Assembly: GCA_947589345.1 (NCBI GenBank)
Contig: CANQAC010000003.1
Span: 22,420 to 86,419 of the forward strand
Length of the DNA: 64,000 nt
Direction: 5' to 3'
From: an uncultured Akkermansia sp.
Lineage (GTDB): Bacteria; Verrucomicrobiota; Verrucomicrobiia; Verrucomicrobiales; Akkermansiaceae
Positions 52,190 to 61,119 of the stretch are shown here, one piece after another. Under the pieces are notes generated by a model. It had not been told where the DNA came from. It searched no databases and saw only the letters and a list, made by a program, of their open reading frames with translations. The first letter of the stretch is position 1; every line of letters starts with the position of its first letter. Position numbers and translations under genes: made by a program.

Positions 52190-52228
52190 AAAAAAGAGCT
52201 AGATACGTTTCCTAAACATACCTAGCTC
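52190..52228 (-). terminator. Terminator of tRNA-Leu
   Basis: Minus strand: GAGCTAG...CTAGCTC stem followed by TTTTTT. Confidence 0.8.
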
Positions 52229-52230
52229 AA

Positions 52231-52314
52231 TACCATCGACGGGACTCGAACCCGTACAGCCCGAAAGCCGGGAGATTTTAAGTCTCCTGCGTCTACCGAT
52301 TCCGCCACGATGGC
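52231..52314 (-). tRNA. tRNA-Leu (anticodon TAA)
   Basis: 84 nt, class II with a long variable arm (CGGCTTTCGGGCTGT). Acceptor GCCATCG/CGATGGT, anticodon stem GGAGA/TCTCC with loop CTTAAAA (anticodon TAA, reads UUA/UUG), T-arm ACGGGTTCGAGTCCCGT. CCA not encoded. Confidence 0.93.
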
Positions 52315-52323
52315 GCGTGGCGC

Positions 52324-52352
52324 ATTGTACAATACAAGGGGACAAAAAGCAA
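52324..52352 (-). promoter_or_regulatory. Promoter of tRNA-Leu
   Basis: Minus strand: TTGCTT (52347-52352), 17-bp spacer, TACAAT (52324-52329), 9 bases before the tRNA 5' end. Confidence 0.6.
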
Positions 52353-52361
52353 GCCGCTAGA

Positions 52362-53693
52362 TTACTCGTTGTGGAGATGGACACTGTATATTTTTGAAAG
52401 AATGGGGTAAGAGTACTCCTTGCCGGCAGGGCGGAAATAGAGTTCAAACACGACCTCCCTCGCACGCTGATCGGAATCTTGGCGGATGATAAAAAGCGGG
52501 GCTTTCGGAGGGACAACGTCAAAGAGGACAGTATGGCGAAGGTGACTTGGGATATCGCCGGGTATGTTGTGGATGAACAATTCATCCGGATTGTGTGAAT
52601 GGTGAGCCGGGATTTCAAAGTTGAGCAGAGTTTCTCGCGAGTGATTGTCCACAAGACGAAGGATCAGATAGCCTTTCTCGCCGGGATTGGCAAGAATTTG
52701 GGCTTGATAACAGCCGCTTTGTGCGTACGGCTCAGAGAGAAGAATATCCGGCGCCGAAGGGGAGTCCGCGGTGAATTGAGCGTGAGTACTTCCGGAGATA
52801 AGGTGAGACAAAGTGGCCTGCGTTGGATTTTCTGCGAGAGGTCGCACCATCTCGTCCACCGCGCGTATTGCGGCGTTTATGGCTCCACGTGCATGGGGGG
52901 AATCATCGGGACCGCGCCAAGCTAGGAGAAGGTAGTGCGAACCATCCAGGTCCAGAGCCAAATCGGGAAACTGTTTACCGGATTCGGAGAGTTCAGGAAA
53001 AGGAGAGCCACCCTTCACCACGGCGTACCCGGCAGGCAGCTGCTCACCATCCACCAGATGCATGAAGGCGACATGAACAAAACCCGGGCCTGAATCCTGG
53101 TCCTGCAGTATCATGACGACATGCCAAGGTTTGGTATAAAAGTTCTGGTCAGAGAGCGAGGCAGCCCAGCGCGGGGACTGTGAAACATAGGCACGCAGGA
53201 GATCAGGGAGCCGAGCCTCCAGCTCGACAAGATGGGGAGCAGACTGGAGCGTCGCGGAGGCGGGAGAGTCCGGAACAATGGGGATGGCGAGAGCATGCGG
53301 ACCTTCGATTATATCCGAAGGAGGAAAGACTGGAGGCTTTGATTGCGGAGTAACATGAGGCTCCTGCATGGCGGGAGGCGGCGGCACATTGGCAAAGTAG
53401 GCCAGCACGGCAAAGATAGCGCCGGTAAGGAGCCATTCAAATGCCCAAATAGCGCATTGGAGCAGCGTGCGCAGGTTGCGCAGGCGCAGGAGCATAAAGA
53501 GAGAAGCAATGCCCAGAACTGTGAGCGATACCAGAATGGCTGCCATGATTGCATCACCGGCGTACTCCGGAGCTGAAGCGCGCCAGGCATGTGGGAGCAT
53601 GCGGGGCCAGAGCAGAGGCAAGCTGGCCAGCAAAGCCAGCAGACAGCATGTAATATGCCAGATATGCTGGCATGCAATGAGAGGGAGTTTCAT
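52362..53693 (-). CDS. Unknown membrane protein coupled to an ankyrin-like lipoprotein
   Basis: 443 residues. Three hydrophobic helices at the N-terminus (about 10-30, 48-70 and 83-102) are followed by a Pro-rich linker (VPPPPAMQEPHVTPQSKPPVFPP) and a beta-rich periplasmic domain of about 300 residues. The last has a WRGPDDSPH segment but no enzymatic motif I know. Its ATG overlaps the upstream gene by four bases. Possible partner of that lipoprotein in the envelope. Confidence 0.6.
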   Translation of the reverse strand: MKLPLIACQHIWHITCCLLALLASLPLLWPRMLPHAWRASAPEYAGDAIMAAILVSLTVLGIASLFMLLRLRNLRTLLQCAIWAFEWLLTGAIFAVLAYFANVPPPPAMQEPHVTPQSKPPVFPPSDIIEGPHALAIPIVPDSPASATLQSAPHLVELEARLPDLLRAYVSQSPRWAASLSDQNFYTKPWHVVMILQDQDSGPGFVHVAFMHLVDGEQLPAGYAVVKGGSPFPELSESGKQFPDLALDLDGSHYLLLAWRGPDDSPHARGAINAAIRAVDEMVRPLAENPTQATLSHLISGSTHAQFTADSPSAPDILLSEPYAQSGCYQAQILANPGEKGYLILRLVDNHSRETLLNFEIPAHHSHNPDELFIHNIPGDIPSHLRHTVLFDVVPPKAPLFIIRQDSDQRAREVVFELYFRPAGKEYSYPILSKIYSVHLHNE

Positions 53694-55531
53694 GAGGACT
53701 TGGGAGCGAAATCAGCGCGGTGTTGCAAGAAATAGCGGGCAATAACAATGCGTAGTTCGTACATCCACCCGGATTTTTGCTCGCGCGACATGATGGAATC
53801 AAGAGAGGCGGCATCATCAAGATGGGCGGCGATTTCAGCGTACACGTCAGCTGCATGGGAAGCACCGAGGTGCCGCAAAGAGCTGATGAGACGGTTCTGC
53901 TCCTCTTCAGTCATGCTGCCAAACCAAAGTTTTTCCCATGAAGTGAGAAGAATCGCATGGCGCAGGAAGTCAGAATCCGGTTCACGACCTTGTTCCAGCA
54001 ACCATTCCACGACGCCATTATTACACACCGCCGGCAGATTGAGGACGGCGAGTTTGGCAGCATACCCACCGGCTCTCAAGGGCAAACGTTTATCATTCAT
54101 ATATCGCGAGATAAACTCCCGCGCATCCGGAGTGCGGCCGAGAAGTTCTACGAGGGAGGACGCCTCCTCCTCAAGCCCGGCTGAGAAAGCTTTTTCTGCC
54201 ACTCTGGATAAAAAGTCTGCCGGCAGTGCGATGTTTGATTGCGTAAGTGCGGAAAGAGTCGGGTGAAGCAGCGTATCCGCAAAGTCGATGGTGAACGGCT
54301 GTTGCCACGCAGGCATTGCCACGATAGTGTCAGCGGCTTTCAGAGCGTCAATACGCGCCAGCAACGAGACTGCTGCTTCGACGGCCTGCGGGAAAATATC
54401 CTGCTGTACCAGATCAGGCGAGGCGGAAAGGACGGAAGCAATCCGGTCGAAAAAGGGAGCGAGAGTTGCCGGGTCACGAGGAACCAGAGAAGCCCGGCAC
54501 ACATCCGCTAACAATGTAGAAGATTTTTCCCCGAAGGTGAGCGGTGGCGGAGTGATGTCGATACCGCGTTCATGGAGTAGCTTTTGCAGTTCGGGCTGCA
54601 GACACAGCAGGTCGAAAGGACAGAGACCTGGCATATTTTCACTCCCGGAAGTTGCGCACCGCAAGGATGGATTGGCGCCTTCCTGCAAGAGCCTTTCGAG
54701 CATGTCAAGCGCAGCAGGAACAACCGGCAGATCGACAGGAAGTTCAGACAGCTCCTCTGCCAAGCGAAAAAGTGGAGTGCAGCCGGGAATGCCGTTTTGC
54801 AGGTCATTCACGGTGGCGCCACGTTGCAAAAGTAGTTGAAGGCACTGCAGGTGCTGTCCGCTGAAGCGACAGCTACCCACGGCAACCGCATGAATCAAAT
54901 TGTCTTTCGGCACACCGCTATCCAAAAGAGCTTTAAGTAACCGCGGCCATCCATGAAGTGCTGCTGGCAGACCGCTTTCTTGATCCGGTTGAGCACCTTT
55001 CTCAAGCAGGTGCAGGATGACTTCTTCTCGACCGCAAACATAAGCGGCTTTCGTCAAAAAATCATTTTCCCGGACGCCCTGATTTTGGAACCGGGCTCCA
55101 TGTGCCAGCAAATCATCCACGATGGATATGATCACACCTGAATCAGTGTCGGGCAACAAAGTAGTATCCATGGCCAGCAAGAGGCTCTCCGGGCCGCGTC
55201 GGTTAGGATCGGCTTCCTTTTCAAGCAAGTAATGCACAAGGAGCGGTTTTTTGAAGAGACATGCCAAGAGAAGGATGTCCATCGACTCATCATGCACGAC
55301 GGATTGTGCGTTGCCTGTTTTCAGAAAATCGCTGATGGTTTTCTGGAAGAGTTGAGCGTATTCGGGTTCCAGCTGCTCCCCTTGCAAAAGAGCGGGAATC
55401 TCCCGGGAGCTGATTTCGCGTAGGATACGGGCAGCTTCATCAGCTTGCAGCTCACGAGAGCGATCGTGGCACGAACAGAGAAACACCAGGCCGACTGCCG
55501 CAGCCAGAGTCTGAGTCACATACCCGTTCAT
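53690..55531 (-). CDS. Ankyrin-like lipoprotein
   Basis: 613 residues from ATG 55531. The signal peptide ends in a lipobox (VGLVFLCSC). The first half contains degenerate ankyrin-like repeats (LLLACLFKKPLLVHYLLEKEADPNRRG, LTKAAYVCGREEVILHLLEKGAQPDQ, CLQLLLQRGATVNDL, LERLLQEGANPSLRC); the second half is helical and not recognised. It would sit at an envelope membrane facing the periplasm, an unusual location for ankyrin repeats. An upstream open frame exists but the promoter fixes the ATG at 55531. Confidence 0.75.
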   Translation of the reverse strand: MNGYVTQTLAAAVGLVFLCSCHDRSRELQADEAARILREISSREIPALLQGEQLEPEYAQLFQKTISDFLKTGNAQSVVHDESMDILLLACLFKKPLLVHYLLEKEADPNRRGPESLLLAMDTTLLPDTDSGVIISIVDDLLAHGARFQNQGVRENDFLTKAAYVCGREEVILHLLEKGAQPDQESGLPAALHGWPRLLKALLDSGVPKDNLIHAVAVGSCRFSGQHLQCLQLLLQRGATVNDLQNGIPGCTPLFRLAEELSELPVDLPVVPAALDMLERLLQEGANPSLRCATSGSENMPGLCPFDLLCLQPELQKLLHERGIDITPPPLTFGEKSSTLLADVCRASLVPRDPATLAPFFDRIASVLSASPDLVQQDIFPQAVEAAVSLLARIDALKAADTIVAMPAWQQPFTIDFADTLLHPTLSALTQSNIALPADFLSRVAEKAFSAGLEEEASSLVELLGRTPDAREFISRYMNDKRLPLRAGGYAAKLAVLNLPAVCNNGVVEWLLEQGREPDSDFLRHAILLTSWEKLWFGSMTEEEQNRLISSLRHLGASHAADVYAEIAAHLDDAASLDSIMSREQKSGWMYELRIVIARYFLQHRADFAPKSS

Positions 55532-55539
55532 CGCGCATG

Positions 55540-55568
55540 AGGATACCAAAATTACGCACCCTTGGCAA
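55540..55568 (-). promoter_or_regulatory. Promoter of the ankyrin-like lipoprotein
   Basis: Minus strand: TTGCCA (55563-55568), 17-bp spacer, TATCCT (55540-55545), 8 bases before the ATG. Confidence 0.45.
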
Positions 55569-55714
55569 GCAGCATTTGCCTGACATCTCAGCGGCGCTCG
55601 GTGAACCGTCGAAGGGTGTGTGAACTGCCAGAAGCTCGGGGGAGAAACCGTCGAAACTGAGGGTGCGGACTCTGACAAGGGAATTAATCAGCGAACAGAC
55701 AAGATTTTTGAGAT

Positions 55715-55743
55715 TGCTATGCGTGATGTGATATGGTAGAATG
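55715..55743 (+). promoter_or_regulatory. Promoter of the glycan operon
   Basis: TTGCTA (55715-55720), 17-bp spacer, TAGAAT (55738-55743). The ATG lies 29 bases further, so it has a short leader. Confidence 0.5.
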
Positions 55744-55772
55744 AGTCAAGCTCTTGATGAGGTGGACAAGCT

Positions 55773-56426
55773 ATGCTCAAGGCGGTGATATTCGATATGG
55801 ATGGGACGCTCGGTGATACGCTCACCCTGTGTGTGGAGAGCTACAGACGTTGTGTTCGAGAAGTGACAGGTAAGGAACCGGAGGCAGAGGAGGTAGAACG
55901 TTTTTTTGGAGTGAGTGATCGCGGAGTTTTGGGACAACTGTTGGGAATGTCACCGGAGGATCCAAAATTGCCGATAGAGGAATTTGCGAAAATCTATGAC
56001 GAAATGCACGAACAGTACGCCCCGGAACCATTCCCCGGTGTACGCGAGCTATTAAGACGTCTGGCAGCGCGTGGGCTGAGGCTTGCTGTAATCACCGGGA
56101 AAGAACCGTACACGGCGTTACCTACACTGCGCCGCTACGCGTTGACCCCGATGTTTGAGATATGCCTGTATGGCGACCCCTACTGCAACGTCAAAGCACG
56201 ACGAATGCTGGAGTATACTCAGCAGACGGGACTGAAAGCAGATGAAATGATTTACGTTGGGGACATGCCGAGTGACGTGGAACAGGGGCGACTGGCAGGA
56301 GTGCGTGTTGCCCATGCTGCATGGGCACCCGGGTCACAAAAATACGTAGCGGATTGCCGAGCCATGGCTCCGGATATTTCAGCAAACAGCCCGAAGGAAC
56401 TCTATACTGCCCTTATGGCGTGTTGA
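55773..56426 (+). CDS. HAD-family phosphatase (Gph-like)
   Basis: 217 residues. HAD motif I FDMDGTL (Asp8, Asp10), motif II TGK, motif III Lys in CNVKARRM, motif IV VGDMPSDV; the four-helix C1 cap lies between residues 18 and 80. Fold and length match phosphoglycolate phosphatase and beta-phosphoglucomutase relatives. It starts the GH84/esterase cluster with a four-base gap, so a sugar-phosphate is a plausible substrate (inference). Confidence 0.85.
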   Translation: MLKAVIFDMDGTLGDTLTLCVESYRRCVREVTGKEPEAEEVERFFGVSDRGVLGQLLGMSPEDPKLPIEEFAKIYDEMHEQYAPEPFPGVRELLRRLAARGLRLAVITGKEPYTALPTLRRYALTPMFEICLYGDPYCNVKARRMLEYTQQTGLKADEMIYVGDMPSDVEQGRLAGVRVAHAAWAPGSQKYVADCRAMAPDISANSPKELYTALMAC

Positions 56427-56430
56427 AACG

Positions 56431-59271
56431 ATGTACTTCCTGCGTTACATCTCCATGATTATTTTCGGTACGACAGTTATGGTGTCAGCCAGTGATAGTG
56501 TGGTGTATCCATGTGTGCAGAGCTGTGAGTTGAGCGGGCAAACAACGCGGGTCAAGGAGTATGTGGAACAGCTGCGCTGCGAGCAAAGCAAGGAAGGGAT
56601 GTGGGAAGCGTTGCCCGCGGGAAAAGAAGGGGCTTACGCAATCCGCATCACTACCGGACGGGCAGAGGTTTGGGCGAATGATGAGCAGGGGCTCTACTAC
56701 GCCAAGCAAACCATCAGCCAGCTTATGCAAGGGGTGCCGGGATCTGATAACGCTCAGCGTGATCCCTTCCCTGAACTGAATACGGAACAAGTTGCTAAAC
56801 TGGGAGACCTTACCACCGGCGTAATAATTGATTGGCCGGATCTGACATACCGCGGCGTGGTGGAAGGATATTACGGCATACCATGGAGCGCGGAGGCGCG
56901 ACAATCAATCTTTGAGTTCATGGGGCGCAACAAAATGAACGTCTACATCTACGCACCCAAGGATGACCCGTATCACCACGGCCGCGGCTGTTATGAGCCA
57001 TATTCACCGGAGAAGGCGCAGGAGTTACGCCAACTGGTGCAGTATGCACGAAAAAATCACGTGCGATTTGTGTGGGCAGTACACCCGGCTAATACCGTGC
57101 GGTGGGAGGTGGATGGTGGGCGTCAGCAACTTGATGCTCTGTGTCGCAAATTGGAAGCCATGTATGAATTGGGAGTGCGCAACTTCGGGTTGCTTATTGA
57201 CGACACCAGCGGAGAAATTAGCCGAGCCGAGCGGCAAGTACAACTTTCCAATTATCTCACCGAGCAGTTTTTGCGCAAGCACCCGGATGTGAATCAGACG
57301 CTCATCATGTGTCCCACTGGATACAACCGCAGCTGGGCTACTCCCGAAGATCTGCAGACTCTCGGCAAGGGACTGGACCCCACGACTTGTGTGATGTGGA
57401 CAGGAGACACAGTGGTACACGACATCACACTGGAAGGGCAGCGCTGGGTCAGTCGCCATTTGGGTCGTCCCTCCTTTATCTGGTGGAACTGGCCATGCAA
57501 TGATTTTAAGCCGAATCGGCTTTCCATGGGCAGAGCGTATGGACTGGGAACGGAGGAAGAGATGAAGGAACAGATGAGCGGGTTCGTGGCCAATCCCATG
57601 GAGGAAGCCGAGGCCGGGAAGGTGGCACTCTTCGGTGTTGCCAACTACACGTGGAACATAGCACGATTTGATTCCATACGCACGTGGGAGCAAGGTATAG
57701 CACGCCTGTATCCCGCGCAACGGGAAGCAATGCAGATATTCTGCGAGCATAATTCCAGTCTGCTCCCCAATAACCATGGTTATGAACGCGAAGAATCGAC
57801 GCGTGTGGCGGGGGTGGTCAATGAGCTGATGCACAGTTTGGATATTGAGCAGCCTAATGAGCGCGCCGCGCGGGAGCTGCAAAAAGAATTTTCACGCATA
57901 CAGCAAGCTGGGCAAACATTGCAGAAAAGCGGAGACGCTTTGAGTCGAGAGATTGCGCCATGGTTACGGCAGTTCGAGCTGCTTGGTCAGGCTGGCGGCT
58001 ACGCCACAGGAGCATTGCTGGAAAGCGATCCTGAGAAAAAGTTGCCACTTTTCCTTGCCGGAGTAGATATCCTGAATACTATGAGCACTACGGAGCGCGT
58101 CGGTTGGGACGGTCACCGCATCATTCCTACCAATGATGTGGAAGTATCCATGCACGCCATGACACCAGCGCTACGCAAGACGCTGTCATATGCGAACAGC
58201 TCGATCTATGCACTCATGGCCGGTCGTAGCCATGTATTCCCTACCTTCAGCACATCCTGCGGCAATGCAGACAAGGCGGCGCACGCTTTGCGCGATGGGA
58301 ACCCGCACACATTCTGGTCAAGCGAGAAACAACAACAAGTGGGAGATTGGTTCTGCCTGGATTTCGGCGACCCTGTGGACATACATCGTGCGAACATACT
58401 CATGGGCGGGGAACGAGCGAATGACTACGTGCCATGCGGACAGTTTGAAGTATCTGATGATGGAGAGAAATGGATGCCGGTCGGAGTCGAAGTAAACGGA
58501 CCGGCAGCAACGATAAATCTGGGAGAACACCCGGTGCGGGCACGTATGTTGCGCTTCCGTATTACACAAGCTAACCATAATTGGGTTTCCATCTATGAGT
58601 TTTCAGTGAATCGAATGCCGACCGCCTATGCGGTGAGCAACATGCGCGAGAGACCGATGCTACGAGCAGTCGAGTATCAGGACTCCGTGGGTATAGCACG
58701 CATGATGGAAGTGCTAACGCTGCAGCCTGAGGAATTCATCGACCTGCAGGTGCCGGCATTAGTAGATCCTCTTTACGTGGAAATTAATCTCGAGAATGAT
58801 GAAATCGACAGCTGGGCATCTGTTGAGTTAACCACTGAGGACGGTAAAAAAGTGCCGGTGTGTGGGAAAGCGGATCAAGGAGTCATCTTTATCAAGAATC
58901 CCACACAACAACCCGTGAGAGCCATGAGGCTCACCAACGCCGGACATGCAGCCCGCTCGATTCGTCTCACTCGCTTCCGACTCGGCTATGCCGTCGGTGA
59001 AGGAGAATCTGCCGTTCAACTGCTTACAGACCAAGATTTAACAACAGGCATCAGTTGTGGAGAAAAGGAGTTACAAATCATCCTGCCGCGCCCGCCGGGT
59101 GTGAGCGAGGCCATTGTCGTGGGTACAGCCTCTTGCAACATCCTTGGAGCTCAGGAGGTATCGTCTTCACCCCACCTGCATCACTTTAGCTTACCGCCCG
59201 GCGAGGAGTCTCTCCGCCTCACTGTCCCCCAGCAACCTTCTCAATTCATCAACGAACTCATCCTAAAATGA
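56431..59271 (+). CDS. Secreted GH84 beta-N-acetylglucosaminidase
   Basis: 946 residues. Signal peptide MYFLRYISMIIFGTTVMVSA. An N-terminal GH20b-like domain (about 25-130) precedes the GH84 TIM barrel. The active-site signature is RGVVEGYYGIPWS, and the catalytic Asp pair is D257-D258 in GLLIDDTSGE, as in NagJ-type O-GlcNAcases. A C-terminal F5/8-type C (CBM32) module (about 610-730: NPHTFWSSEKQQQVGDWFCLDFG) should bind glycans. It removes terminal GlcNAc from mucin-like or O-GlcNAc substrates, common in mucin-degrading Verrucomicrobia. Its stop overlaps the next gene by four bases. Confidence 0.93.
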   Translation: MYFLRYISMIIFGTTVMVSASDSVVYPCVQSCELSGQTTRVKEYVEQLRCEQSKEGMWEALPAGKEGAYAIRITTGRAEVWANDEQGLYYAKQTISQLMQGVPGSDNAQRDPFPELNTEQVAKLGDLTTGVIIDWPDLTYRGVVEGYYGIPWSAEARQSIFEFMGRNKMNVYIYAPKDDPYHHGRGCYEPYSPEKAQELRQLVQYARKNHVRFVWAVHPANTVRWEVDGGRQQLDALCRKLEAMYELGVRNFGLLIDDTSGEISRAERQVQLSNYLTEQFLRKHPDVNQTLIMCPTGYNRSWATPEDLQTLGKGLDPTTCVMWTGDTVVHDITLEGQRWVSRHLGRPSFIWWNWPCNDFKPNRLSMGRAYGLGTEEEMKEQMSGFVANPMEEAEAGKVALFGVANYTWNIARFDSIRTWEQGIARLYPAQREAMQIFCEHNSSLLPNNHGYEREESTRVAGVVNELMHSLDIEQPNERAARELQKEFSRIQQAGQTLQKSGDALSREIAPWLRQFELLGQAGGYATGALLESDPEKKLPLFLAGVDILNTMSTTERVGWDGHRIIPTNDVEVSMHAMTPALRKTLSYANSSIYALMAGRSHVFPTFSTSCGNADKAAHALRDGNPHTFWSSEKQQQVGDWFCLDFGDPVDIHRANILMGGERANDYVPCGQFEVSDDGEKWMPVGVEVNGPAATINLGEHPVRARMLRFRITQANHNWVSIYEFSVNRMPTAYAVSNMRERPMLRAVEYQDSVGIARMMEVLTLQPEEFIDLQVPALVDPLYVEINLENDEIDSWASVELTTEDGKKVPVCGKADQGVIFIKNPTQQPVRAMRLTNAGHAARSIRLTRFRLGYAVGEGESAVQLLTDQDLTTGISCGEKELQIILPRPPGVSEAIVVGTASCNILGAQEVSSSPHLHHFSLPPGEESLRLTVPQQPSQFINELILK

Positions 59272-61073
59272 AAAATAAACTCATCCGAATCGGAATACTC
59301 TGCACGTGGTTAACCGGGGCCGTCTGCTCGGTCAGCGCCGTGAAGGAGACGAACTACATCTACCTGCTGGCCGGTGGCGCCAACGCTCTGGGGCCGGTAG
59401 GAGATGCGCCACTCACACCGGAGCAGATTACCAACTACAAGAGCTATCACTACCTATGGAATGGCAATATGCTTAACACTGGTGCACTCGCAGAACCCAA
59501 CACGAAATGGAAGGTTGTGGCGCCCCAATTGCCTGAACAGAAAGAAGCTTCTAAGACAAGTGTTCAGGTACTCAGCATGGGGCCGGAATATGGCTTTTCC
59601 AACATGATGCAGCGCCGCAAGTGGCATAGCGGTCAAGGTGAGGTTATCCGTATCATCAAGGGCGGTATAGTTGGCAGCATGGATTGCTGGAAAAAAGATG
59701 CCGACGGGTACAACAACTTCATCCGTAGCATGGTTGCCGCCATGGGACATGAGGATCTGAAAGGGCGTTCAATCTTCCGCGCTTTTTTATGGATGCATGG
59801 AGAAGAAGAGCAAGAGGGACAGATTCCTGTTGTCGTGCAACAGTTTCAGGATATGCTCTCGCGCATGAACAAGGACATGCGCAATGGTGCGCCCCCTCTG
59901 AAGGCCGGAGAGAATCCCCCGGCCGAGGATCCCAATGCGCCTAAAAAAGTGGTACCCAAATGGCTGAAAAAAGGGATGCCCAAATTAGTGGTTGTGGGTG
60001 AGAATTCAACCCAAAAGGAAGGCGATTTTGATAAAGATGGGAAGACGGTGGTAAAACTGATGCACGATTTTGTGCAAAAGAAAAAGAAGACCATGGGCTG
60101 GGTGCGCACCCGCGATTTGAAGTGCATCGGAAACACCAACAGGTACGATGGTAAGTCGCAGCTTGCCATCGGTGCGCGATATGCATATGCTGTTGCCCAG
60201 CTGGAAGGTCTTCCTCTTCCTTCCGCTCGTAATGATGCACCTGAGGCCTCGTTGAACACGCCGGCAGCATGGTGGGCCGGCAAGATGCCACAAGCGGACG
60301 GAGTGGCGTTATGGGATATTTCTGCAGCCAACACAGTCGAGAAACTTTCGGCTGATTGGAATGTGGGAGGTCTTGTCGTGGAGGACCCGTATACGAACAC
60401 AGTTCTCATTCAACCTAAGAATGAAAAGGAGACTCCTAAACTTATCGTGGGTGGTAAAGGCATCAGCGTCAAGGATGGGAGTATTACTTTTGAAGTTCCT
60501 CTCGATGTGAGCGTTGCTCAAACGTGGGACTTCAAGACCAATTGCACCATCTCAGTGGGTTCCAAGGACAAGCCGGTCGCCATCACTGGTAATGCGAACA
60601 TTACCTTGGAAGCCATGAACAACACAGCACTGGAACTCTACCTCACGGCTCTCCCCGAGGTCACTTGGAAACTGCCTATTCAGCAGCTCAAAACGAGAAT
60701 TATGGTAGATGGCAAACCTGCGCAATTTACAAAAACTGAAGGCGACAGCTATGCCATCACTATGATTCCTCTCGATGCGAGTGTTGCTCAAACGTGGGAT
60801 TGCAAGACTAATTGCACCATCTCGGTGGGATCCAAAGACAAGCCTGTCACCATCACCGGCAAGGACTGTATTACTTTGGAGGCCGTAAATGACACAGCAC
60901 TGGAACTCTACCTTACAGCTCTCCCCACGGTCACTTGGAAGCTTCCCCTTCAGCAGCCAAAAATGACAATCATGGTAAATGGCAAACCTGCACGATTTAC
61001 AAAAGCTAAAGGAGATAGCTATACCATCACGATGGTTCCGGAGAAGAAACCTGAGGCACCTCCAGCGCAATAA
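59268..61073 (+). CDS. Sialate O-acetylesterase-like protein with degraded catalytic residues
   Basis: 601 residues, signal peptide (MKNKLIRIGILCTWLTGAVCSVSA). It aligns along its length with the following gene but has changed all catalytic blocks: GQSN to GGAN (Ser to Ala38), QGES to HGEE, and the last block HYDGKSQ to RYDGKSQ (His to Arg292). It is therefore most likely inactive as an esterase. The C-terminus holds two tandem copies of a 90-residue beta module. Two Lys-rich inserts (about 225-275) are also absent in the paralog. It probably serves as carbohydrate-binding or pairing protein. Confidence 0.8.
   Translation: MKNKLIRIGILCTWLTGAVCSVSAVKETNYIYLLAGGANALGPVGDAPLTPEQITNYKSYHYLWNGNMLNTGALAEPNTKWKVVAPQLPEQKEASKTSVQVLSMGPEYGFSNMMQRRKWHSGQGEVIRIIKGGIVGSMDCWKKDADGYNNFIRSMVAAMGHEDLKGRSIFRAFLWMHGEEEQEGQIPVVVQQFQDMLSRMNKDMRNGAPPLKAGENPPAEDPNAPKKVVPKWLKKGMPKLVVVGENSTQKEGDFDKDGKTVVKLMHDFVQKKKKTMGWVRTRDLKCIGNTNRYDGKSQLAIGARYAYAVAQLEGLPLPSARNDAPEASLNTPAAWWAGKMPQADGVALWDISAANTVEKLSADWNVGGLVVEDPYTNTVLIQPKNEKETPKLIVGGKGISVKDGSITFEVPLDVSVAQTWDFKTNCTISVGSKDKPVAITGNANITLEAMNNTALELYLTALPEVTWKLPIQQLKTRIMVDGKPAQFTKTEGDSYAITMIPLDASVAQTWDCKTNCTISVGSKDKPVTITGKDCITLEAVNDTALELYLTALPTVTWKLPLQQPKMTIMVNGKPARFTKAKGDSYTITMVPEKKPEAPPAQ
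60501..61040. repeat. Two tandem 270-bp coding repeats
   Basis: Copies begin at 60501 and 60771, encoding DVSVAQTWDFKTNCTISVGS and DASVAQTWDCKTNCTISVGS; most codons are identical, which suggests recent duplication. Confidence 0.85.
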
Positions 61074-61119
61074 GTAAGCATCGCGGCTGTTTCTTGAAAA
61101 AGGTACCAGAAAGTGGACA

